DNA of 64,000 bases, taken from contig NC_135118.1 in NCBI RefSeq assembly GCF_050908995.1, forward strand, positions 20,345,501 to 20,409,500, given 5' to 3'. This document shows positions 1 through 10,199 of this stretch, piece after piece (within the stretch, counting starts at the first letter, position 1; each line of letters begins with the position of its first letter). The translations under genes were made by a program, and so were the position numbers. The notes beneath the pieces are model-generated. The model searched no databases and was not told the origin of the DNA. It was given only the letters and a program-made list of their open reading frames with translations. Source of the stretch: Andrena cerasifolii. Lineage: Eukaryota; Arthropoda; Insecta; Hymenoptera; Andrenidae.

Positions 1-317
1 CAGACAGGACTACGTTGAAAGAGAATTCGATATACATGTAAGAATCAGAAGCTAGAAGAATGATGAAACTATCTAATGATATAAAATCGTAGATATTCGA
101 TATATGGTTGTTAAACGTATAAACGTCTTGGAAATAATAAATAGCGTGATCTGTAAACGATAAGTGTCTACGCGTTCGCATTCGACGTTTTAGTAAGATA
201 TCCCACACTTGTACACTACAATAACAACCTAAATATTTATTATCGGAAGGAACCAGACAAGGCGTACAGAATATGGAGATATTAGAACAATGAAACGTCG
301 ATGAAGCACGATTAAGT

Positions 318-320
318 TAT

Positions 321-392
<72 letters not shown>

Positions 393-404
393 TATATATA
401 TATT
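318..404. repeat. (TA)n microsatellite
   Basis: About 85 bp of almost uninterrupted TA dinucleotides with a few G and A interruptions, seen directly. It lies in the 3' flank of Vap33. Confidence 0.95.
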
Positions 405-837
405 GTTGCCCCTATTTCTAAGGCACAGATATATGGATGTTTATGTATGCGTTAATAACTATGACGTGCTCGATAGTATTTGTGACGTGACAATCTACAA
501 ACTCGCTTGCCACTATACGTACAATATCGATAAACTCGTGCGGTTTCGTTACGCCGACATTTCAAACGGTACCATATCCATGTATACCATGCACCACTTC
601 CAATAATTGAAACACGATCGATGGCAAAGAGGTGTACAGAACATATAAGACTTCCGTCGTGTGACATCCGAGATATCTTTATTTCGAATTTTTATAAGAC
701 AAACATAAAGAAATAAAAATACACTGAAGCGTCAAAAGATTTAATCCATTAAATTCCTTATGTGATATACCATTGCTGATGGATAGAGCCAGCGTATCCA
801 ATTTCTGAGTCACGCGAACCACTACTAATCAGCCAGC

Positions 838-887
838 CTCCCCCTACCCCCCTCCTACCCCCACCACCCCCCTCCCAGCGCCCCCTC
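838..887. repeat. C-rich tract (G-rich on the Vap33 sense strand)
   Basis: Roughly 50 bp made of runs of four to six C separated by one to three other bases. On the minus strand these are at least five G-runs of four or more with short loops, the pattern expected of a G-quadruplex-forming sequence. It would lie in a distal Vap33 3' UTR. Confidence 0.8.
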
Positions 888-1633
888 TCTGACTATACGC
901 GTTAGAGTCTGTTAGACATTAATAACATTACCTTAAACTGGATACATTATGTACAATCTTACATTGTGTGATTGTTAAGTACTGTTAGAATGCTAAGAGA
1001 AACGAAAGAACGAGAAAAAAAATTTGAAAATCATCCTTGTTTCTGCGGGAAGATACATTATTCGCCGAGGCAACTGAACTCGCATTCCCCGCGTCACTGA
1101 ACACGGTCGTTTGAATGAACTGATGTTTAATGAATCTCGTATCCCATACACAATTCACTTAGTGGCAACATGGTTTCCAAAGACACGGCCGCAAGCGTAA
1201 TTTGTAAAGCGAAAATCCTTTTATAAGAAACGTAGAAACGGAAGCGGTGTTATGAGCGTGAATGTATAGTAATTGTAATTAATTTCAATCCACGGTAAGA
1301 CACTTAAATTAATAGTATTTTGCTGTTAACGTAACGACAACGAAGTTGACCATAAATTTCTGTGTCTATACTACAACGTATACGATTTTATTTCTTAAAA
1401 AAGGATTTACAGTTCGATCGCTTTACCAAAATATAAGCACACTCCTGCAGCGAGTAATATTCTATTATTGTAAACCACTACCCGTTTATAGTATTTATTA
1501 TGAACAACCGTGTAATACGATGACTGGTTCCGATCCTTTCGATCGGTAAGTGGTATATGGTAGCGGGGGGCAGGCTAAGAAACACAGGGGAAGAGGGGGG
1601 ATGTGCCAAGTTATGCGGTAAGGTAATGGCTGC

Positions 1634-4600
1634 TCAGAACATTTTCCCCAGCAAATATCCTATTACGACCATCAAAATGATAAGGACATTGATAGTAATC
1701 GGAGGCAATTGTCTACTGGTCTGCGAGGTCAAAGCTCTGGTGGCTGCTAAGGTAGCGTCATTACCCAACGCCGCGTTGCGTAACTTCAATAAATCTTCCT
1801 ATAAACGAAAATCATCTCTGTACTTATCCGCTGTTAATAACCGTTAACGGGATTAATCCATGCAGAATAAACGCACCAATAAATGAACACTTAAGGCTAA
1901 TGAATGAACACTTTTATAAAATTATGTTCGCAGCGCGATTGATTCCATGTGCTGCAAAAATTGTTTGAATATGAAGCAAAGAAATTAAAAGAAGTCTCTA
2001 ATTAATTAGTTGCTTAAATTAATAACTTATTTTACTCATTTTAATATAAAATGTCCATTCACTGGTACGTGTTCATTTACTGGTACATCCACCCTATCTC
2101 GTTATCCAACTAACTGACGGATCCTTCAATACCTCACCTTCAACTGGAGGTTTTCCTGCCTGAGAGTACTTTCTTCCGCTCTGAGCTGACTAACCTCTTG
2201 TGCTGCTTTATACAATTTTACTTCCGCGTCTCCAAGAACCTAATAAAGATAAACGTGCCATCGTGTTACTTATGTAATAAGCACGTGCTAGAGAGAACAA
2301 GGAATACAAGTAAAATACACGCTAGCCGTTACCTTCGACGATGACTCTACAATATCTCCCACTCCTTTAGTTTTATCGCTATTTGTATTTGCTTCCGATT
2401 CAGTCGTTGTGGTAGTCGAAGTGGTCTTGGCTATCGTAGTATTAGTTATGGGATTTTCAAATACGCATTTCAGCTTGGATTCCATTATCTGGTCCGGGTT
2501 TGGCTCCTTCCACTGTAAAGCAAAGTTGAAACTGATCATCGGCGGAACGATTAAGCAGAGGCGTCACAGGGAACGGCGATAATTAAGAAATCATTATTAT
2601 ACCGTGTTGCGTGGAAATTTTCAAATATTTTCGTTACATACCGCTCGGGGAAAATCATCATCGGTGAAGTCATCGGCTATTAAAGCTTGCACCATAAATT
2701 TATGTTTATTCTTCTCTGTTGGATCGAAATCAAGTGGTTGAAGGGTCACTGAAAGATAAAATACCTAGTGAATTCAATGTTTAAATAGAGAAAGCTTAAG
2801 ATCTCTAAAAATTTGCGTGTAGATTCACTGTTCGCAACTAACCAGCTATTTGAGTGACAGTTTTTGGCTTGATAACTCCAGCATTAGGACGTACGCAGTA
2901 CTTCTTTGGAGCAGTTGTCTTTATTTTAAAGTAAACATTGTGATTCGATGGGTTAATTAATTTCATATACGATGTGATTGACGTTTCTGTGAATGGCCCT
3001 GCAATATGGTATAAGAGTCGTGTGTCATCTAAAAGTGTTGATTTTCAAGCATGCTTCATTTAGATTAATTTCAATAAATTTGGGAATTGTTCCATGCTGT
3101 ATATGCACAGTTAGACACAATACCTACTCTTATCAATTTTGAATTAAATAGCATAAAATAAACAGATATTACAAACATATTTGCATAGAAAGGTTAACAA
3201 TATACTAGGGTATGTATACAATATACATTTATAACCATAAACAAGGATCAGTGGCGGATTTAACAGGGTGGCTGATGAGCAGTTGCTGCCTGGGCCCCTG
3301 CCCAGAAGGCCCGCCAGGGCCCCATCTCCGAAAAAAATTTTAATTAGATGTAGGTGAAACACTACATTTCTTTTTTCGTACTACTACACTTTACCCGTTT
3401 GTTAGTAAACTATCTCTTCATTACCCAAAGAAATGGGCCTCTCGGAACGTTTGCCACCTGGGCCTTTTTTCTTAAATCCGCCACTGACAAGGATAAATGT
3501 GTACAAGCTATAGGCATAAGCTTCCCTAGTTAATAGAACTGATTGAAGGAAACAAAAGCAGTTTTAATAAATGTATGCCAGCAGCTTGTTTTTCAGATTC
3601 TTGATTTTACAAGCTTCGAGCTACTAATGAAACATACAATATATGCTACTTCTTTTAGAATGTGTTCGACGCTAATAGCGGACAAATGAAATCGAATATA
3701 TATCTTGTTCTGGATTAGTTTTACGTAGATGATTTTCTAAATAATCACAAAACGCATAATAATCAAGAATTCTATGAGCAATACATTTACAGCTCCATGT
3801 TTATCCAAACATTTTTATTTCTTTTCATGAGCTGTATTACTCAATTAAGTTTGCACTTGTAGTTCCAAAAAGCGCACTAATTGCTTTCTCTGTACCATAA
3901 ATGATCGTTTTCAAATTATATTTCAGCTGTTATTAAAAATTGATAAATTTCCAACAAATGCGATCGAATAAAAATTCGCTTCTTCTACCGCGAATGTCTA
4001 GTTTTCTCTCGATAACTTTTTAAATCGTTCGACTTCGTAAATTCGTATAAAAAAAAGGAAGAAAAAACAGAAACGCAACAAGAACGCTCGTACATGTACG
4101 TACGTGTGATTAAACACAACTGATATACCTATGACATTCGATACAGACGTAATTAAAGGACGATATATTTCGTTAAAAAAGTTGCGCAGCCTAAAGGCAA
4201 CTCGGATAAATATATGCCGTGCATAAATATGCATATGTACAGGAAAAATAAACGTATTCGATACAGCTCGATGAATAACGCTTGCTGTATATCTGGTTAT
4301 GGGAGAAGGGATGCGAGAGGGGGAGACGGAGGACAAAATTCAATCATGACTGTACATAGCTTTGACAGCGAATGACGTATTACGAATGGGGTTAGGTACG
4401 GCCTAGGGGGCCGACGATTTCTGCACTAGGTCGTCGGACGTAATCCTATTTGGTCGGGAATCGGGATGCAAAGAAATTGGCGAGCGGAGTCAACCTTACG
4501 TCATCTTGACAACGTAGCGCACCGTGTGCAGCTCGTGATAACGAGCCGACGGTGTGCTCGCCTTGTCAGCGGATCGCTAACTCGGAGGATGGGATGAGAA

Positions 4601-4720
4601 AGATCGAGGAGAGATCCACGGAGGAAATGCGCACGAAAGAATGATTCGTCGTTTAAGCGTACCCCTGAACCGCAGCTCGCTTGGCGGTTCGATAATTAAA
4701 ACTTGATGTGGCTTCCCCAT
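1634..4720 (-). CDS. Vap33: VAP family ER membrane-contact-site protein (Vap33/VAPB-like), 6 exons
   Basis: VAMP-associated protein: a tail-anchored ER protein whose cytosolic MSP domain binds FFAT motifs of lipid-transfer and trafficking proteins at membrane contacts. Exons on the minus strand, each with GT-AG sites and matching phase, are 4663-4720, 2843-2998, 2642-2748, 2333-2512, 2138-2239 and 1634-1798; they total 255 aa. The start is the ATG at 4720, beginning MGKPHQVLIIEPPSELRFR, with a good GCCAAGATGG context. The MSP domain spans about residues 8-125 and contains TTAPKKYCVRPNAG near residue 50; its proline is the position mutated in human VAPB P56S, and it is intact here. A Ser/Thr-rich linker, a coiled coil (KLYKAAQEVSQLRAEESTL) and a C-terminal membrane anchor (INVLIILMVVIGYLLGKMF) follow. 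Length and architecture match the family (about 240-270 aa). The long intron 1 holds a hAT MITE. The exact transcription start is unknown. Confidence 0.94.
3249..3486. mobile_element. hAT-type MITE with 8-bp target duplication
   Basis: 238 bp bounded by perfect 15-bp inverted repeats (CAGTGGCGGATTTAA at 3249-3263 and its complement at 3472-3486). It is flanked by identical 8-bp direct repeats ACAAGGAT at 3241-3248 and 3487-3494. The 8-bp duplication and CAGTGGCG termini are diagnostic of the hAT superfamily. There is no coding capacity, so it is non-autonomous. It sits in Vap33 intron 1, and its perfect TIRs and target duplication argue for a fairly recent insertion. Confidence 0.92.
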
Positions 4721-6309
4721 CTTGGCTATAGCAGGCGACCGAATCCTACGAGCAATTAGCCGCAACACCTTCGAGCGCGTGAATAAACGATACCACGTCG
4801 TGACAGGTTAATCAGCGCTCCTTCGGATATTTTGTACAGCGACACCGCCGTGTCTCGCACTCTCGCTACTTTCCGGGATTCCGTTGGACTAATTCTGATT
4901 TTTGCTCTGAATCCAATACGCATGCGTCACGACGGAAATTATCAAGAGTATACGTGTTACGTCACGGACAGACGTTACCACGGTAATCATGTTCGCTACT
5001 TCTGCACATCCCGAAATACGGAATGCCGCCGGTAAAAGACGCGCGCGCTCTCGACGCTAGAACACCGAAGAGCTCTCCGGACCAATGGAAAGCTTTTCAG
5101 AGACCACGGATACGAATCGCGGTGCTGTTTAGAAAACGCCGCTGTATCGATATTGGGCAATGCAACGTGACCGTTGCGATATTGCAGATGCCTCATTTAG
5201 AGAGTGCATCGTCGAAGGCATCGTTGCTAGTGAATTTCATGCGTTAAGTAATTACACCATTGCTGCTTTCCTCCTTCTTTGTCGTTGTTAAAATAATTTG
5301 GAATAAATGGAAATTACGTTTACCCTTCTTGTCTGTGATTTTTTTAAATATCTAAATGTATGATCCATTAGTACTAGCATTAATATTCCAATTTGCAAAT
5401 TTGTATAGTACTTTTTGCATTCAGTATTTGCGGTGTCCGATTGGCAAGCACTTATCACGCTGTAAAGTTTGTTGCGAATGTTCACCAATCACCACCGTGT
5501 CGCTGTCGCGTGAACGTGGCTTTAGTATAATCTTTGTGCAGGGATATCGATAGTTATTTCGGGGCATGGACCTGAAGAATCCTGAAGGACGAAGCATTAA
5601 GGGCGGTATTCTCAGTCGCTACAGCAAATGCTTCAGTATACGGCATCCTCTACTAACTTAGTAGCTAGTAAAGGATGCCGAATGCTTAAGCATTTGCTTA
5701 AGAATAAGTAGCGACTGAGAATACCGCCCTAAGCTAGGCTTATGGACGCGCACAGTTTTGTAACAGCAGGAAAGCATTTTCTTGAAAATATAAGTTAAAA
5801 TATTAAAAAATAAATTGTATAATTATTTTTAGGGATGAGTTTCGAGAATTCAAAGCTTTGCACTTTTTTCGAGATTCGAAACTCTTGACAATCAGATAAG
5901 AAATAGTATAAAATCAATGAATAAAGAATCGTACGCAGCGTGCCTCCAAAATTTGTATATTGTTATATTTTTGTTTGTAGTTGGTTCAACTATGGTCGAT
6001 ATTAGAGATTTGTGAAAAATTCTATTGACTTCAGTTCTTAAAGAAAGATATTCCACTTACAAAACTGAATCAGCACTTCAAGTTTCGAGGGTTTCGGGTT
6101 TCGAGATTTTCGAAGCCTTGCAAAGTTTCGGATTCAAGTTTCGAGAATTTAAAAATTAGCTTCGAACCCTCTGACGGTTCCGGGTAGAACAAAAATTATT
6201 GCTACGGTCCATACCATGCTCTGAGTTTCGTATGTACAGTTTCGTACTGCTGAGTATTGCGTTGGCGTGTGTTTGAAATAAATTTGACGTAAAGTGGGAT
6301 TTATGTGTC
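4721..6309. other. Divergent intergenic region between Vap33 (minus) and MEP50 (plus)
   Basis: Holds the 5' flanks of both divergent genes and a hairpin MITE at 5601-5729. Around 5830-6170 an AT-rich stretch repeatedly contains TTTCGAG-like words in both orientations, probably an old degraded repeat. No TATA box could be assigned to either gene. No coding exon was recognised. Confidence 0.55.
5601..5729. mobile_element. PIF/Harbinger-type hairpin MITE
   Basis: 129 bp with perfect 22-bp terminal inverted repeats starting GGGCGGTATTCTCAGTCGCT (5601-5622 and 5708-5729). The flanks are TAA on both sides (5598-5600 and 5730-5732), as expected for the 3-bp TWA target duplication of PIF/Harbinger elements. 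The interior is also palindromic (GGCATCCT with AGGATGCC, GCAAATGCTT with AAGCATTTGC), so the whole element could fold as one hairpin. It has no coding capacity. Confidence 0.8.
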
Positions 6310-8012
6310 ATGAGTTCCTTAGTAGACCCGAATTTAAACGCAGATATTTATAGAAAAATGACAGCAGCCGACAGGCCGCCTGTTCCTGACAAGAATCTGC
6401 AATTTATTTTAGTTTATAATGGTAACACACTATAGGTTAAGTCTTTCACATAACTTTAATGATGCTTTCACATAATCTTGCATCGCAGCAGATAAATGGA
6501 TTACTGGGAAATATTATCATGCTGCTTATTTACAGAGAAGAGTGCCATTCTGGGAGGTAGTAATATGACCGACCACTATTGGAGTGGCACTGTTTGGTAT
6601 TATAAGGATACCGCAGACTTTCACAGGGACAAGGCTTTTGTCGCTACAAAAACAAAGAGTGGGGTCTGCAGCGCCGCTTACTTAGAATGTGATAAATTTG
6701 TAATTAGCGAAGATAGCGGAGTGCTGCAAGTGATTGGTTTAGTTGAAGCAGCCGAATCGCATCTAAAGGAATTACAATGCTTAGGATATGCTTGCCAACA
6801 CGATAATAGCCTGCTAACGCTTTCTGTATTTTCTGATAACGCACATTTAGTTACCGGAGGAATGGATTATTGGTAAGCGATTCATATTAAGAAACATTAC
6901 TTGCATTAGAAGCATTAATAGTAAAGTGACCAGAAGTCCCGCATTTGAGCCCTTTGTCCCACACTGAAAAGTGTCCCGCAAAGTGTCCCGGATTGGACAT
7001 GGAACCTTTTACATTTTCGCAGTGGCATAAAGTTACTGTCTCCTCTACTTTTTGTTGTTGTGAGAAAAGAAATATTTTTAATTTCATTTCAATGTATCAC
7101 TTTATAATCACAAGTATGTATTTTTAAATATATTGTAAATGCTATAATAAACTATGGAAAAGATCTCCTCACGGATCTGTTACCCCCTTTTTTTTTGCTT
7201 GCCTGCTAGTCTGTCCCGCATTGTAACAGAAAATATCTGGTTATTTTAATTAATAGAGAGCTATGATTATGTTACAGCATAAAAGTCTGGGACATAGCAG
7301 AATTACTCGCAACATACTCGTTTGGCTTCGCTCACACAGACATAGTTACCTGTGTCGACGCGCAGCCTGGGAGTAACACAACGTTCGTTTCAACCTCGTT
7401 GGATTGCGAAGCATTACTGTGGGACATAAGACAAGCGAAACCAGCGCAAAGTATGTAAGACTGTAATGACCTGCAGATTTATATATTAGTTACTTTATCT
7501 CAGTAACTATATCGTGCTTTTGTTTTTAAGGTATTCTGAAGAAAGAGCTTGGCTTAACGTCGGTGAATTGGAATACCATTTTGGATCATATTGTAGCCAT
7601 AGGTTCGGAGGGTGGAGATGTTAGCCTAATTGATATTAGAAATGTGGGTGCCGCGGCATTACAGGAGTCGTGTATATTTCCCAGATCAGTACATAAACTT
7701 TTATTTAATCCAAATCCGGAAAGGTACTATAAGTATATACATAAGTATAACTTAAAGAGCAATTGATGCGTTAATGCTACGAACAATTTGTGTATAACAC
7801 TTATGCGTTTTAGGTCAGAAGAATTAGCATGTTGCTGTGACGATACCATTGTGGAGGTCCTCGATATAAATAAAGAGTTTTCATCGGTGTACAAAAACGA
7901 AGGACACACTGATTTCGTGCGTGGGCTTGCATGGTACAAAGATGAATTAATATCTTGTTCTTGGGATAATACAGTGGTTAAGCACGCAATACATTCCTGT
8001 GATGATCAATAA
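6310..8012 (+). CDS. MEP50: Methylosome protein 50-like WD40 protein (MEP50/WDR77; Drosophila valois), 5 exons
   Basis: WD40 beta-propeller partner of arginine methyltransferase PRMT5; the PRMT5-MEP50 complex makes symmetric dimethylarginine on Sm proteins, histones and Piwi-type proteins. Exons are 6310-6421, 6536-6872, 7278-7450, 7531-7723 and 7814-8012, all GT-AG with compatible phase; they give 337 aa against about 342 in vertebrates. The propeller blades show degenerate WD motifs: SGTVWYYKD, CIKVWDIAELL (spanning the exon 2/3 junction), CEALLWDIRQAKPAQS, GGDVSLIDIRN and, at the end, GHTDFVRGLAWYKDEL then SWDNTVVKHAI. The last three are characteristic of MEP50. The exon 2 acceptor is internal (AG at 6534-6535), because reading further upstream meets TAA just before 6496. 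An ATG at 6303 opens a short overlapping uORF. It is tail-to-tail with Tudor-SN. Confidence 0.92.
6915..7222. mobile_element. Possible degraded DNA-transposon fragment in MEP50 intron 2
   Basis: The intron repeats the word GTCCCGCA several times (near 6937, 6971, 7202) and begins with GTGACCAGAAGTCCCGC, resembling the GGTGACCAGATGTCCCG ends common in old hAT-like elements. No clean TIR or target duplication could be fixed, so the limits are approximate and the classification is a guess. Confidence 0.3.
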
Positions 8013-10199
8013 TGCTAGTATATTCGTGATTCAAGCTGCGTTTCATTTATGTGCTAGCATCAACGTTCGCGCTCATATTCACGGAAATAGAGTTTTAACA
8101 GCATTGTATCTCAATTTCATTCCATGTAACCAATATTTCTATTTGTTCTTTACATTCATTTTTCGGCAAATTCTTTATAATTCTACGGTTATTCTTTCTG
8201 CACTAGTAAGACGTACGCTTCTCCATTCATCAATGTATCAAGACTTTGAACAATTCGAGAATAATATACTTTAACTAAAGTTTCAAGTACCAAAAATAAC
8301 TGAACCACTAGAGCCACTTGTATATTTTTGAACAGTAATTGAATGACATTAAATGAGAATAGAGAATTTTGCATTAGATTTGAAGCATTTTTTGAAAAAT
8401 AGAAGACAGTGAAATCTGAAAAATAGTATAAATAGAAAAGTCACAATTTATTTGCAGTACATAATATATGACACCAGTGTGTCATCGCGAAGTAGGTATA
8501 AAATAACGAAACTGCTAAATCGCGTATGTGGCGATAGCTTTGTTGTAAAGACTAACGTTCTAGGAATGTCAGAATTCTAAATTGTTTGCCAAAATGTAGA
8601 TGTGTTGATTTTATGGATACATGAAAAGTATTTTCCTTAGGTTTATTTAGTATAATCGTATATGAATACAATGTCCTGGTAGATTCTGGAGAACATTTTA
8701 TATAATTCTTCATCAAATGTTTTGATACTATAAAAGAGAAATATGTAGAATAATACGCAAATCACAAGATACCATCGTGCATATATTGGGCCAAAACTTT
8801 CATAATTAAGTAATTAAAAACTACATCTTTTTTACTTCATTCTGTAATATATTCATTCATTTCAATTGTTTTCTCAGCTGAGTTACTGAAATAGTATTTA
8901 AAAGTTTAATCTAGTTCCTTTGCACCAGCGAATCCGTAAATTCTCAATAAGATGTGATATAATGTAGATCAAATACTTAATGATATGCTGCTCATCAGTT
9001 CGATTAGTAAACATTCATAAAAACTTATAAGACGTTACTATTTACTCTGATTATAAACATTCATTGTTTCTTTCATTCTTAACAAGATCGGGTCATACGT
9101 GTTGTATGTAAATTACATGGATTTTCATTGAATATAAACACCGTTTAATTTTAATTATCTTTAAAAATACGAATCTTTCCCCTTTTCAAAATTATAGACC
9201 TTTTACATCAAATTTATGTTTAATAGATGTTCTTCAGGTTTCGCGTACGAACTGTTGCGTTGGTAATTTGCGAAGAAAGTAATAAACGGCGTAACACCAC
9301 GCGAAGTACATATGTATAAAGTAAGAATGGGAGGAATAAATTGATTATTTCGATATAAATTTCTAGTTCTTTCAATGTTCATAATTCAAGAAAAACAAGA
9401 AGCGAAAGAGCAATTGACTGACATGGTAAGGGAAAAGTTGTTTACGCATGTATACATCCCGCGAAGTACTAATTTCGACACAAATAAAGCGGCACCAGTA
9501 ATATATGAAACACATTGAATAATAGAATATTAATAGAGGAAGTATTTGTGTAACATTTTTATTGAACGACAATTTGTATGTACACAGAGTATCCCGCGTT
9601 TAACATTCAGGCTGTTTAAGCAATGATCTACTGATGCCACTTTTATTCAAAATATAATATACTTTCTTGATATGAACTCTTACACACTTAAGTTAAATGA
9701 ATATGCTCGATCAAATGTACAGTCATGAACTTCATAAATCATTCGTATAATTCTTATACAGTGAGTTTAAATGCATCATAAGCGCGTATAAAAAAAAAAG
9801 CTTTCTTCTCAATCAGAATGTAAACGATTAAAAATAAATTGCACATAGACCACGTAAGGTTTCACATGATTACATACGGTATTCCTAAAGCTCATCGATA
9901 ACAAAACTTTACATTGCAAAATACAAGTAATGAGTGATGAGAATATTATTATGCAATATATTATGCCACTGTTCCATTCAAAAATTACAAGAATTAATGA
10001 AATTGTTATGTACAATTCATACTTTTATGTAATGAAATATAATTGCATTATAATCAATGCAACATGTAACTCTCATATGGACATTTATTAATTTTCGTTA
10101 ATCTATGTGATAGATTCTTAGATATTTATTATGCAGTTTATAACATGATGTCTTTTTCCCTGTATCGATCACTTTTTTTCAACCATTCCTTGAGCATTT
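8013..10199. other. Convergent 3' flanks of MEP50 and Tudor-SN
   Basis: AT-rich 2.2 kb between the MEP50 stop (8012) and the Tudor-SN stop (10200). It should hold both 3' UTRs. On the plus strand the first clear AATAAA is at 9281, far from MEP50, so a shorter UTR with a variant signal is more likely. No exon, RNA gene or transposon end was recognised. Confidence 0.5.
10084..10130 (-). terminator. Poly(A) signals of Tudor-SN
   Basis: Two AATAAA hexamers on the minus strand (10125-10130 and 10084-10089) lie about 70 and 110 nt beyond the Tudor-SN stop codon, a suitable position for cleavage and polyadenylation of a short 3' UTR. Confidence 0.6.

Larger units (their letters stand above)
1..1633 (-). 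other. 3' flank and probable 3' UTR of the Vap33 gene
   Basis: This stretch lies downstream of the Vap33 stop codon at 1634-1636 and has no convincing coding exon. On the minus strand AATAAA hexamers occur at 1494-1499, 678-683 and 236-241, so several alternative poly(A) sites are possible. If the distal ones are used, the 3' UTR contains a G-rich run (complement of 838-887) and an AT dinucleotide tract (318-404). The short ORFs here have no domain-like content and were not called. Confidence 0.5.

Noticed and set aside
1557..1847. Plus-strand 96-codon ORF
   Set aside because: It is antisense to the Vap33 final exon, which encodes the coiled-coil end and tail anchor.
6496..6535. Upstream extension of MEP50 exon 2 starting at the ATG at 6496
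   Set aside because: The frame is closed by TAA directly before it, and the extra residues do not fit the family; the internal acceptor at 6534-6535 joins exon 1 in frame.
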